Assembly: GCA_964577305.1 (NCBI GenBank)
Contig: CAZNYS010000076.1
Span: 1 to 14,192, forward strand
Direction: 5' to 3'
DNA: 14,192 nt
From: UBA9300 sp964577305
Lineage (GTDB): Bacteria; Bacteroidota; Bacteroidia; Bacteroidales; VadinHA17
The translations under genes were made by a program, and so were the position numbers. The notes under the pieces were generated by a model. That model had not been told where the DNA came from and did no database searches. It was given only the letters and a program-made list of their open reading frames with translations. Shown one piece after another: positions 7,482 to 14,122 of the stretch; within the stretch, counting starts at the first letter, position 1; every line of letters begins with the position of its first letter.

Positions 7482-8645
7482 ATGATGGAAACCAAGAAAG
7501 TAAGTAAAGTAGATCTTATATTTGAACACATTGATCCCCGCGAATTACTGACCAAAGTACATGGGATGACTGGCAGCGATATTATCGAAGAGATCATTGA
7601 GTCGGGTCTTAAAGGAAGGGGAGGAGCCGGATTTCCGACCGGCATGAAGTGGAAATTCTGTGCAGAAGAGAAAGAAAAAACAAAATATATTGTTTGTAAT
7701 GCCGATGAGGGTGAACCGGGAACCTTCAAGGACCGTGAAATTCTTGACAGGGTGGCCTATAAGGTTTATGCCGGAATGACTATTGCCGGCAGGGCAGTAG
7801 GGGCAAAAAAGGGAATTATCTACCTCAGGGGTGAGTACAAATTCCTTCTTCCCCAGTTAAGGATGGAACTGGATGGCTTTCATAAAATGATTGATGAGGT
7901 AGGATACGATTTTGAAATCGACTTCAGGCTTGGTAGCGGTGCATATATATGTGGTGAAGAGAGTGCACTGTTCGAATCAATAGAAGGCAAGAGGGGTGAA
8001 CCAAGGAACAAGCCTCCTTATCCGACAAGCTCGGGCTTGTTTGGCAAGCCTACAGTTGTAAATAATGTGGAAACACTGGTAAATTCTGTAATTATTCTAA
8101 AGTACGGATCAGAGAGGTATAAGAAAATGGGAACCAGGTTTTCAACCGGTGCCAAGGTATTTTCGGTATCAGGTGATACACTCATACCCGGTATTTATGA
8201 ACTGGAGCTTGGTATGTCATTGCTGGAGTTCGTTAAGGAGTTTGGTGACGGTGATACCAAAGCCGTGCAGGTAGGAGGAGCAGCAGGATTCTGTGTGCCA
8301 AGGAAACTGTTTGCCAGCACTGTTATAGGTTTTGAAGGTGTTCCGACTGGAGGATCGATGATGTTGTTTAACAGCTCACGCTCTATGTATCATATTCTCC
8401 ATAATTACCTTGAGTTTTTTACTGAAGAATCATGTGGCCAGTGTACTCCATGCCGCGTTGGTTGCCAGCAGTTACTCAAAGGTGTGGAAAGTGTTAAAAA
8501 AGGAGAATCCAAATCAACGTACCTGAATGAACTGGTCAAGCTGGCCGATACAATGAAAATAGCATCTAAATGTGGACTGGGTCAGTCTGTAGGTAATGCA
8601 TTTAATTCAATAGTTGAGAACTTCAGAGAAGAAATCATCTACTAA
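7482..8645 (+). CDS. hydB: [FeFe]-hydrogenase subunit beta, HydB (NuoF-like, NAD(P)H and FMN site), short form
   Basis: HydB oxidises or reduces NAD(P)(H) at an FMN and passes electrons through Fe-S clusters to HydA. Visible signatures are the glycine-rich flavin/nucleotide motif GRGGAGFPTG (45-54), NADEGEPGTFKDR (73-85), GAYICGEESAL (153-163), and the [4Fe-4S] motif SCGQCTPCR with C318, C321 and C324 and the fourth ligand C364 (SKCGLGQS). At 387 residues it is only the NuoF core: the N-terminal 2Fe-2S thioredoxin-like domain and the C-terminal two-cluster ferredoxin domain of Thermotoga-type bifurcating HydB are absent. The end looks genuine, since the TAA is followed by a ribosome site and hydA, with no leftover cysteine motif. 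AGAGGA lies just before the paired ATGATG start. It sits 9 bp after hydC and 13 bp before hydA. Confidence 0.93.
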   Translation: MMETKKVSKVDLIFEHIDPRELLTKVHGMTGSDIIEEIIESGLKGRGGAGFPTGMKWKFCAEEKEKTKYIVCNADEGEPGTFKDREILDRVAYKVYAGMTIAGRAVGAKKGIIYLRGEYKFLLPQLRMELDGFHKMIDEVGYDFEIDFRLGSGAYICGEESALFESIEGKRGEPRNKPPYPTSSGLFGKPTVVNNVETLVNSVIILKYGSERYKKMGTRFSTGAKVFSVSGDTLIPGIYELELGMSLLEFVKEFGDGDTKAVQVGGAAGFCVPRKLFASTVIGFEGVPTGGSMMLFNSSRSMYHILHNYLEFFTEESCGQCTPCRVGCQQLLKGVESVKKGESKSTYLNELVKLADTMKIASKCGLGQSVGNAFNSIVENFREEIIY

Positions 8646-8658
8646 AGAGGATAGAAAA

Positions 8659-10455
8659 ATGAAAAAGAGTAAAATGGTAAGCCTGAAAATAAATAATCAG
8701 CCTGTGTCAATAACTGAAGGATCAACCGTATTGCAGGCTGCTGAGAAGCTAAATATTCATATTCCTACCCTGTGTAACCATGACGACCTTTGCGTGGCGG
8801 GTAATTGTCGTGTTTGTGTCGTAGAACAAAAAGGTGCACGTGTACTTGCTGCAGCATGTGCACAGCCTGCAATGGAAGGTATGGAAATCCTTACAAATTC
8901 ACTAAAGGTACGTAATGCAAGGAAACATGTGGTGGAGCTGCTCCTCTCTGAACACAGGGCAGACTGTACAAAATGTTACCGTAACCAGAACTGTGAATTA
9001 CAGACACTGGCCAATGAATTTTCATTCGGCGACCATATATTCCTTGACCTGGTGAGTAAGCACGAACAATTTATCGATAACACCAGTTCTTCAATCGTTA
9101 AGGACGATAGTAAATGTATACGTTGCCAGCGCTGCGTGCGTACATGCAGTGAATTACAGAAAATATCTGCCATAGCAGTTAGTGGTAAGGGAGCAAAGAT
9201 GAAGATATCCACATTCCATGACAGGCCCATAAGCCATGTGGTATGTACAAACTGTGGCCAGTGTGTTAACCGTTGTCCAACAGGAGCCCTGACTGAGAAG
9301 AATTATATTGATTATGTATGGGATGCAATATATGATCCGGATAAACATGTTGTTGTACAAACCGCACCTGCTGTTAGGGTTGGCCTGGGTGAAGACCTGG
9401 GATACGACCCTGGCGAAAGGGTTACAGGTAAGATGGTTACTGCCCTTAAACAGCTCGGTTTCGATTCAGTGCTTGATACTGATTTCACGGCTGACCTTAC
9501 CATTATGGAGGAAGGAACAGAACTCCTTTCAAGGCTAAAGAAAGCATTGGTTGACAAAGATAAGGAAACCGCCCTGCCAATGTACACTTCGTGCTCACCC
9601 GGCTGGATAAAATTTATAGAGCATAAGTATCCGGAGATGCTGCCAAATCTTTCAACCTGTAAATCACCTCAGCAGATGTTTGGTGCACTTGCCAAGACGT
9701 ATTTTGCCGAAAAAAGGGGTATCAATCCTGAGAATATTGTATCAGTATCAATAATGCCGTGTACAGCCAAAAAGTTTGAAGCCAATCGCCCGGAGATGAG
9801 GGATAGCGGTTATAAGGATGTTGATTATGTCCTTACGACAAGAGAGTTTGCCGTCATGATAAAACAGGCCGGCCTTGATTTCAGAACACTTAAACCTTCA
9901 CATTATGATTCATTGATGGGTGTATCATCAGGTGCTGGAGCTATCTTTGGTGCCACCGGCGGTGTGATGGAAGCTGCTATACGTACTGCCTATGAGATCG
10001 TTACAGGTAAGCCTGTTCCTTTTGATAACCTTAATATCACTCCTGTAAGGGGAACGGAGGGTGTGAAGGAAGCATTACTAAAAATTGAGGGATGTCTTAA
10101 AGAGTGGAGTTTTCTTGAAGGGGTGGAACTGAAGGTGGCTATTGCTCATGGACTAACCAATGCGGATAAGGTAATGAGGTCTATCAGCACAGGGAAAGCT
10201 GATTATCATTTTGTCGAAATAATGGCCTGCCCCGGTGGATGTATTGGTGGTGGTGGACAGCCCATACCTACAAATATGGAAATACGCCAGAAAAGAATAG
10301 ATGCAATATATGAGGAGGATATGAGCCTGCCTGTGAGGAAATCACATGAGAACCCTGAAATTATTCAGCTTTATAATGACTACCTGGGAAAACCTAACAG
10401 TCATAAGGCACATGAATTGCTGCATACACATTATATAGAAAGGGTTCGGAATTAG
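8659..10455 (+). CDS. hydA: [FeFe]-hydrogenase catalytic subunit HydA
   Basis: HydA interconverts protons and H2 at the H-cluster. The 598-residue protein has, in order: a [2Fe-2S] domain (C39, C50, C53, C67), a His-ligated [4Fe-4S] site (H99, C103, C106, C112), two ferredoxin clusters (C153/156/159/163 and C196/199/202/206), and the H-cluster domain with L1 TSCSPGW (310-316), L2 MPCTAKKFE (366-374) and L3 EIMACPGGCIGGGGQP (520-535; C524, C528). L1 has Ser at 313 where classical enzymes have a second Cys. The C-terminus matches the small-subunit-like tail of monomeric clostridial hydrogenase (KSHEN, then GKPNSHKAHELLH). There is no C-terminal 2Fe-2S domain. The ATG at 8659 follows AAAGAGG by 8 nt; an in-frame ATG at 8614 would overlap hydB. 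Maturases HydEFG are not in the window. Partner HydBC suggest NAD(P)H-linked H2 turnover in the cytosol. Confidence 0.94.
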   Translation: MKKSKMVSLKINNQPVSITEGSTVLQAAEKLNIHIPTLCNHDDLCVAGNCRVCVVEQKGARVLAAACAQPAMEGMEILTNSLKVRNARKHVVELLLSEHRADCTKCYRNQNCELQTLANEFSFGDHIFLDLVSKHEQFIDNTSSSIVKDDSKCIRCQRCVRTCSELQKISAIAVSGKGAKMKISTFHDRPISHVVCTNCGQCVNRCPTGALTEKNYIDYVWDAIYDPDKHVVVQTAPAVRVGLGEDLGYDPGERVTGKMVTALKQLGFDSVLDTDFTADLTIMEEGTELLSRLKKALVDKDKETALPMYTSCSPGWIKFIEHKYPEMLPNLSTCKSPQQMFGALAKTYFAEKRGINPENIVSVSIMPCTAKKFEANRPEMRDSGYKDVDYVLTTREFAVMIKQAGLDFRTLKPSHYDSLMGVSSGAGAIFGATGGVMEAAIRTAYEIVTGKPVPFDNLNITPVRGTEGVKEALLKIEGCLKEWSFLEGVELKVAIAHGLTNADKVMRSISTGKADYHFVEIMACPGGCIGGGGQPIPTNMEIRQKRIDAIYEEDMSLPVRKSHENPEIIQLYNDYLGKPNSHKAHELLHTHYIERVRN

Positions 10456-10476
10456 GAATATCGTATCAGGTGGTAG

Positions 10477-10493
10477 ACTTATGAGACAGCCCC
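10477..10493. mobile_element. Possible solo IS-end relic
   Basis: The stretch ACTTATGAGACAGCCCC, 21 bp after hydA, resembles the TGAGACAGCC-type terminal inverted repeats that I recall for some insertion sequences in Bacteroidota. No partner end, target duplication or transposase is visible, so this is a weak call based on memory of the motif. Confidence 0.2.
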
Positions 10494-10500
10494 GTATTTT

Positions 10501-10535
10501 ATTATCCTTCGTCGTTCGTCTTTAACCTTTTGTCT
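10501..10535 (-). repeat. Degenerate heptanucleotide array, five units
   Basis: On the minus strand five consecutive 7-mers run AGACAAA, AGGTTAA, AGACGAA, CGACGAA, GGATAAT, reading from 10535 down to 10501. The AG start recurs every 7 bp. The first two units overlap the last codons and the stop (TAA at 10524-10522) of the flavoprotein gene, so the array supplies the gene's 3' end. It is of the same type as arrays at 13330-13357 and 13922-13977; AGACAAA is shared with the latter. Confidence 0.55.
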
Positions 10536-11097
10536 TTTTCATCAGCCAGGTCATATTCTCACCCAGTGTCTGCATCGTTTTCAATCCTTCCTCATCATTT
10601 AGTACATCACCTTTTTCCCTGCCAATGCCAATGTTCCAATATGATGAACCGGGGATTATCATTTCATTTATCAGGAAGAAATGGTTAATGCTGTCGAATG
10701 TATGAATTGCTCCTGCACGCCTGACTGCTACTACTGCCGCTCCTATCTTGCGCTTCAGAGGGTTACCTGCAGCTCTGAGGGCATAGCCAGCAACATCGAG
10801 CAATGCTTTTGTTTCGGGGGTTATATCTGAAAAATATACAGGTGAGCCAATCAGGATGCCATCAGCACCGATCATTTTTGAAAGTACCTCATTAAGTAAA
10901 TTGTTTTTCTTATGACACTGTCCATCCTTTTCGGTCTTACATTTCATGCATGCAACACAGCTGTATACTTTCTTACCGCCAATCTGAATTAATTCTGTTT
11001 CAATTCCATTCTTTTCAAGTACTTTCAACACTTCCCTGATAAGGATTTCCGTGTTTCCATTTTTGCGCGGACTTCCGTTTATAGCTATTACTTTCAT
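10522..11097 (-). CDS. Isf-like iron-sulfur flavoprotein (NAD(P)H-dependent FMN reductase fold)
   Basis: This 191-residue cytosolic protein is a flavodoxin-fold FMN protein. GSPRKNGNT (8-16) is the FMN-phosphate loop and GSPVYF further on is the second flavin loop. A compact cysteine motif C47-x2-C50-x2-C53-x7-C61 matches the [4Fe-4S] site of iron-sulfur flavoproteins of the Isf family, which are found in anaerobes and are linked to electron transfer or to removal of O2 and peroxide. It is convergent with hydA, so it is not in the hydrogenase operon, although both fit a low-potential, anaerobic electron economy. The ATG at 11097 is well placed before the flavin motif. The last residues (KTKG) and the stop codon lie in a heptanucleotide array, suggesting the original C-terminus was altered. 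Physiological partner is unknown. Confidence 0.85.
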   Translation of the reverse strand: MKVIAINGSPRKNGNTEILIREVLKVLEKNGIETELIQIGGKKVYSCVACMKCKTEKDGQCHKKNNLLNEVLSKMIGADGILIGSPVYFSDITPETKALLDVAGYALRAAGNPLKRKIGAAVVAVRRAGAIHTFDSINHFFLINEMIIPGSSYWNIGIGREKGDVLNDEEGLKTMQTLGENMTWLMKKTKG

Positions 11098-11124
11098 AAT
11101 GAGCCAGAGTATTTGCTTAATTTA

Positions 11125-12087
11125 TCAGGGTGTAAGGTCTTCAACAGAAGGAGGAGGTGAATCAGCCTTCTTATTCAGTTCTTTTTTCTTGTTCCTGGTC
11201 ATGTCTCCATAAAGGTCCTCAATTTTAACCGGTCCTCCATCTTCACCGGTTTGATCACTTATGACCTCACCAACATTATTTGAACGTGCATTGAAATATA
11301 GTACAAGGCTGAAAATGGGGAATAATGGCATAGTTAAAGCATTGGCCAGAGAGTTAAGTATTATAAACGAAGGCTTGCTTGTAAGGTTCAATAGCTCGGA
11401 TGCATTTTCAGGGTTCATTATTGTCCTGAAAAAGCTCCCTCCGAACGGGATCATGATAATGGCCCCAAGAACAAAAGAAATAACCATCACAAGTATTCCA
11501 AAAACTGCTACCCAACCAATATTTGGCCAGAATCGTTTATGAGACAGGCTGATAGTTGTGGTGATTGTATCACCTAAACCTGGATTTTCTATGATGAGCA
11601 CAGGTGCTATGAAAGCAAAAATCATAACAACATATATCACCGCGAACAGAGCGCCCACAAATAGTAAAAATACACCCAGTATAATGGCAACCATAGCAAA
11701 CAGGCCCAGTAGTATATACAGAACCAGAAGGGGCAGGAAGTATTTTATTATAGCAGTTGTTCCAATGGAGAGTATATTACTATCCGGATCAACCGGTTTT
11801 CTTATGACATAATATTGTAATATCAGGGTAAAAATAAAGCTGACCAGGATAATAAGCATGTAGGGTCCTATCATAGATCTGAAAATTGCCAGCATCTCTT
11901 CCGGATCAGTCACCGAGTATATCTCTGATACGTTAACCCTTCCGGATAAATAAGTAATTATAAGTGAGAATATAAAAGATATTATAAAAAGGTTGCCAAA
12001 CCATTTCTTATAAAATTCCCATATGGAACCCAGAGCAGTATCAAGGTCGTATTTCTTGCTAAGCGGATGTTTTGTATAGTCAACCAT
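11125..12087 (-). CDS. Six-helix integral membrane protein, function unknown
   Basis: I do not recognise a specific family for this 320-residue protein. It has a hydrophilic N-terminus (about 1-28), then hydrophobic segments near residues 31-48, 74-92, 115-135, 137-165 (long, perhaps two helices), 190-213 and 243-266, and a charged cytosolic-type tail (about 267-320) rich in Lys, Glu and Pro. The arrangement of paired helices with a glycine-rich fourth segment recalls broad YciC/GDPD-type membrane domains, but that is only an impression. An upstream open frame reaches 12240 but would overlap the divergent dinB gene and adds no credible domain, so the ATG at 12087 is used. It lies 27 bp upstream of the flavoprotein gene on the same strand and may be cotranscribed with it. 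Confidence 0.7.
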   Translation of the reverse strand: MVDYTKHPLSKKYDLDTALGSIWEFYKKWFGNLFIISFIFSLIITYLSGRVNVSEIYSVTDPEEMLAIFRSMIGPYMLIILVSFIFTLILQYYVIRKPVDPDSNILSIGTTAIIKYFLPLLVLYILLGLFAMVAIILGVFLLFVGALFAVIYVVMIFAFIAPVLIIENPGLGDTITTTISLSHKRFWPNIGWVAVFGILVMVISFVLGAIIMIPFGGSFFRTIMNPENASELLNLTSKPSFIILNSLANALTMPLFPIFSLVLYFNARSNNVGEVISDQTGEDGGPVKIEDLYGDMTRNKKKELNKKADSPPPSVEDLTP

Positions 12088-12183
12088 AGTATTAAATATA
12101 TTAATGTTCAGGAAAGTAAATATACATATTTCAAAGCAAGTTGATGCTCTTTTTATAAATTTATGGGTTGTATAAATCATGAT
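12088..12183. promoter_or_regulatory. Divergent intergenic region, membrane protein and dinB
   Basis: This 96-bp AT-rich stretch must hold promoters for both divergent genes. AT-rich near matches to the Bacteroidota -7 box ending in TTTA are present on both strands (for example TAAATTTA at 12156-12163), but spacing to a TTG element does not fit, so none is assigned. I see no LexA-like inverted repeat that would indicate SOS control of dinB. Confidence 0.35.
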
Positions 12184-13248
12184 ATGGACAGGAAGATTCT
12201 TCATATTGATATGGATGCTTTTTTTGCTTCGGTTGAACAAAATGATAATCCTGAATTAAAAGGCAAGCCTGTTGTTGTAGGTTCAGAATCATCAAGAGGT
12301 GTGATTGCTGCTGCCAGTTACGAAGCACGAAGGTTTGGGGTGAGATCGGCAATGCCAAGTACTACGGCTAAAAGATTATGTCCGGAGCTTGTGTTCATGA
12401 AACACAGAATGGCCAGGTATAAAGAGGTATCGTCCATTATTTTTGAAATTTTTCATAATTACACTTCACTGGTTGAAGCTCTTTCAGTTGATGAAGCATT
12501 TCTTGATGTGAGTACCAGAGCCCTTGATTTAAATTCTGCCATTGCTATTGCCTACGAAATTAAGAAGGATATAAGGAGAAAGACTAATCTTACATGTTCC
12601 GCAGGTATCGCAATAAATAAATTCCTGGCAAAGCTGGCATCCGATATTAATAAACCGGATGGTTTATATACTGTTTACCCCTCTGAAACAGACCAGTTTA
12701 TTGCTGGCCTTCCTATCGAGCGTTTCTTTGGAATAGGTAAGGTCACAGCTGAGAAGATGCACAGGTATGGAATACACACTGGAGCTGATCTCAGGAATGC
12801 TGAGCGTTCATTCCTTGACAGAAATTTTGGGAAAGCAGGAGAGTTCTTTTATGATATTGCCAGAGGTATAGATAACAGGGAAGTTGATCCTGACAGGCCA
12901 AGAAAATCAATTGGTGCTGAGCTTACTTTTGAAAAAGATCTGACTACCGGTTTTGAAATAATAACTGAATTATATAAGCTGGAAAAAGAATTATGGTCAA
13001 GAATTGAAAAGCACGGCCAAACAGGAAGAACAATAACTGTTAAAGCCAAATTTGATGATTTCAGCCAGGTGACAAAAAGTAATACTCTTGACTGCCCGGT
13101 AGATAGTTTTGAATTTCTGCATGCTGAGACAACATCATTAAGGGAGCAGATAGACTTTAAAAGAAAAAGAGTAAGACTACTGGGTGTAACAATTTCCAAC
13201 CTGGAAGATGAACATCTTACGGATGAGCAACTAAAAATCTGGAAATAA
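12184..13248 (+). CDS. dinB: DNA polymerase IV (Y-family translesion polymerase)
   Basis: DinB copies past damaged template bases with low fidelity. The palm motif HIDMDAFFASVEQ gives metal ligand D9 with the steric-gate aromatic at F13/F14, and SVDEAFLD gives D103 and E104, the same numbers as in E. coli. GIAINKFLAKLASDINKPDG (finger/palm) and GIGKVTAEKMHRYGI (helix-hairpin-helix of the thumb) follow, then the little-finger domain. The 354-residue length is normal. The last residues, EQLKIWK, could be a beta-clamp-binding peptide of the QLxLF type. An in-frame ATG at 12163 would add seven residues; the ATG at 12184 gives the usual short MDRKILHID start and is preferred, but neither has a ribosome site. 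It is convergent with the acetyltransferase gene. Confidence 0.95.
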   Translation: MDRKILHIDMDAFFASVEQNDNPELKGKPVVVGSESSRGVIAAASYEARRFGVRSAMPSTTAKRLCPELVFMKHRMARYKEVSSIIFEIFHNYTSLVEALSVDEAFLDVSTRALDLNSAIAIAYEIKKDIRRKTNLTCSAGIAINKFLAKLASDINKPDGLYTVYPSETDQFIAGLPIERFFGIGKVTAEKMHRYGIHTGADLRNAERSFLDRNFGKAGEFFYDIARGIDNREVDPDRPRKSIGAELTFEKDLTTGFEIITELYKLEKELWSRIEKHGQTGRTITVKAKFDDFSQVTKSNTLDCPVDSFEFLHAETTSLREQIDFKRKRVRLLGVTISNLEDEHLTDEQLKIWK

Positions 13249-13257
13249 ACTGTAATC

Positions 13258-13329
13258 CTGCTTTGCCAGCAGTAGTCCTCGGGACGAAGGCTGGAGTGAA
13301 GCCCGCAGGGCGTAGCGAAGGATCCGTGA
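13258..13329. repeat. GC-rich degenerate palindromic repeat after dinB
   Basis: This segment carries small dyads: CTGCT/AGCAG (13258-13262 with 13268-13272) and GCCC/GGGC (13301-13304 with 13308-13311). It shares CTCGGGACGA (13278-13287) with the hairpin repeat at the right end of the window (14025-14034), and its reverse complement shares GCGGGCTTC with those repeats. It is probably a diverged relative. It may also serve as the terminator region for dinB and the convergent acetyltransferase gene. Confidence 0.5.
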
Positions 13330-13357
13330 GGGTACTGGTTACTGGTTTCTCGTTTCT
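13330..13357 (-). repeat. Degenerate heptanucleotide array, four units
   Basis: Read on the minus strand from 13357 the units are AGAAACG, AGAAACC, AGTAACC, AGTACCC, each exactly 7 bp and each starting with AG. GGATCC and GC-rich palindromic DNA follow directly. It lies downstream of the acetyltransferase gene and faces the opposite way to the array at 13922-13977. Confidence 0.6.
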
Positions 13358-13419
13358 CATTGGTGTATAATAAACCTTATTGCTTCCGGCGGACAAGTAG
13401 CGTTTTCTTAGCCTTTTAT

Positions 13420-13914
13420 TCAGCTAATTCTCAGCCCATAGTAAAGGTGATCCCTTTCTTTCCCGTTAAAATCGGCAACTCCTGGCATCCTGCCCCATTC
13501 ACTGAAACCAAATTTTTCCAGGAGCCTGATGCTGGCCTCATTATGGGCCAGGAGAATAGCTATCAATGTCTTAAAATCATATCCCGGTGCTTTGTTGACA
13601 GCATGATTCATCAGCGATGTACCTATTCCCTTTTTCCTGAACTTATTGTCAACAAAGTAACTTATCTCGGATGTATACCTCATAGCATTGCGGCGAGGGC
13701 GATAGGGACTGAAAGAGAAATACCCTGCTACCTCATTATTTATGTCGGCAACAAAAACAGGGTATTTTGACCTGTCATATGCCCTGAACCATTCTAACCT
13801 TTCTTCCATACTATAGGGAACCATATCTGCTGTGGATATCTCGTATGGAATCACCTGGTTATAGATATGATTAATGGCTTCGAGGTCTTTGGTTTGTGCT
13901 GATCGTATCTCCAT
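13420..13914 (-). CDS. GNAT-family N-acetyltransferase, phosphinothricin acetyltransferase-like
   Basis: This 164-residue protein has the GNAT fold: motif A with the acetyl-CoA pyrophosphate loop RKKGIGTSL (93-101), preceded by the strand SEISYFVDN, and motif B NEASIRLLEKFGF (125-137). The N-terminal IRSAQTKDLEAINHIYNQVI and the stretch VFVADINNEVAGYFSFSPYRPR resemble the Pat/Bar/YncA group that acetylates phosphinothricin or methionine analogues. The real substrate cannot be told from sequence. The ATG at 13914 is well placed, but its leader is pyrimidine-rich with no Shine-Dalgarno, being formed by the complement of a heptanucleotide array beginning 8 bp away. Inverted arrays and related GC-rich repeats lie on both sides, so the gene may sit in a repeat-bounded cassette. 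Confidence 0.88.
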   Translation of the reverse strand: MEIRSAQTKDLEAINHIYNQVIPYEISTADMVPYSMEERLEWFRAYDRSKYPVFVADINNEVAGYFSFSPYRPRRNAMRYTSEISYFVDNKFRKKGIGTSLMNHAVNKAPGYDFKTLIAILLAHNEASIRLLEKFGFSEWGRMPGVADFNGKERDHLYYGLRIS

Positions 13915-13921
13915 GGATACA

Positions 13922-13977
13922 AGATAAAAGATAAAAGGATAAAGACAAAAGTAAAAAGTAAAAAGTTAAAAGTTGGA
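13922..13977 (+). repeat. Degenerate heptanucleotide array, eight units
   Basis: Eight consecutive 7-mers on the plus strand read AGATAAA, AGATAAA, AGGATAA, AGACAAA, AGTAAAA, AGTAAAA, AGTTAAA, AGTTGGA. G falls at 13923, 13930, 13937, 13944, 13951, 13958, 13965 and 13972, exactly every 7 bp, while other positions drift. It lies in the leader of the acetyltransferase gene and is followed after 10 bp by GATCC and a large GC-rich hairpin. Confidence 0.7.
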
Positions 13978-13987
13978 ACGAAGTGAA

Positions 13988-14059
13988 GATCCTGGCTGAA
14001 CGAAGTCCGCCATAGTCCCGAATACTCGGGACGACGGCGGGCTTCGTTCAGTCGTGATC
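13988..14059. repeat. Long GC-rich hairpin
   Basis: Left arm 13996-14021 pairs with right arm 14026-14051 around the loop ATAC, with 23 Watson-Crick pairs, one G-T pair and two mismatches over 26 positions. Beyond 4-nt unpaired flanks, GATC at 13988-13991 matches GATC at 14056-14059. This is a cruciform- or REP-like structure. A U-run is absent, so it is not a classic terminator. Confidence 0.7.
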
Positions 14060-14074
14060 CCTTAGCGGGAAAGC
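14005..14074 (+). repeat. 70-bp hairpin repeat, copy A
   Basis: This segment recurs at 14123-14192 with only two differences (positions 14033 and 14035, G and C here, T and T there). It contains the inner hairpin CCGCC...GGCGG and ends with GATCCCTTAGCGGGAAAGC. Start-to-start distance is 118 bp. Confidence 0.8.
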
Positions 14075-14122
14075 TTCAGAGCATTTGCAGAACATTTCCC
14101 ACCGGGATTACTCCTTCACTGC

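Noticed and set aside
8614..8658. Earlier start of hydA at 8614
   Set aside because: It would overlap hydB by 32 bp; the ATG at 8659 has a strong AAAGAGG ribosome site at the right distance.
8630..8660. HydB truncated by a frameshift or nonsense mutation
   Set aside because: No leftover ferredoxin cysteine motif occurs after the TAA in any frame before hydA, and the stop is followed directly by a ribosome site, so the short form looks native.
12088..12183. LexA/SOS box for dinB
   Set aside because: No clear inverted repeat of suitable form is seen in the short divergent region.
12088..12240. N-terminal extension of the membrane protein to 12240
   Set aside because: It would run into the divergent dinB coding region, and the added residues do not resemble a signal or domain; the ATG at 12087 is sufficient.
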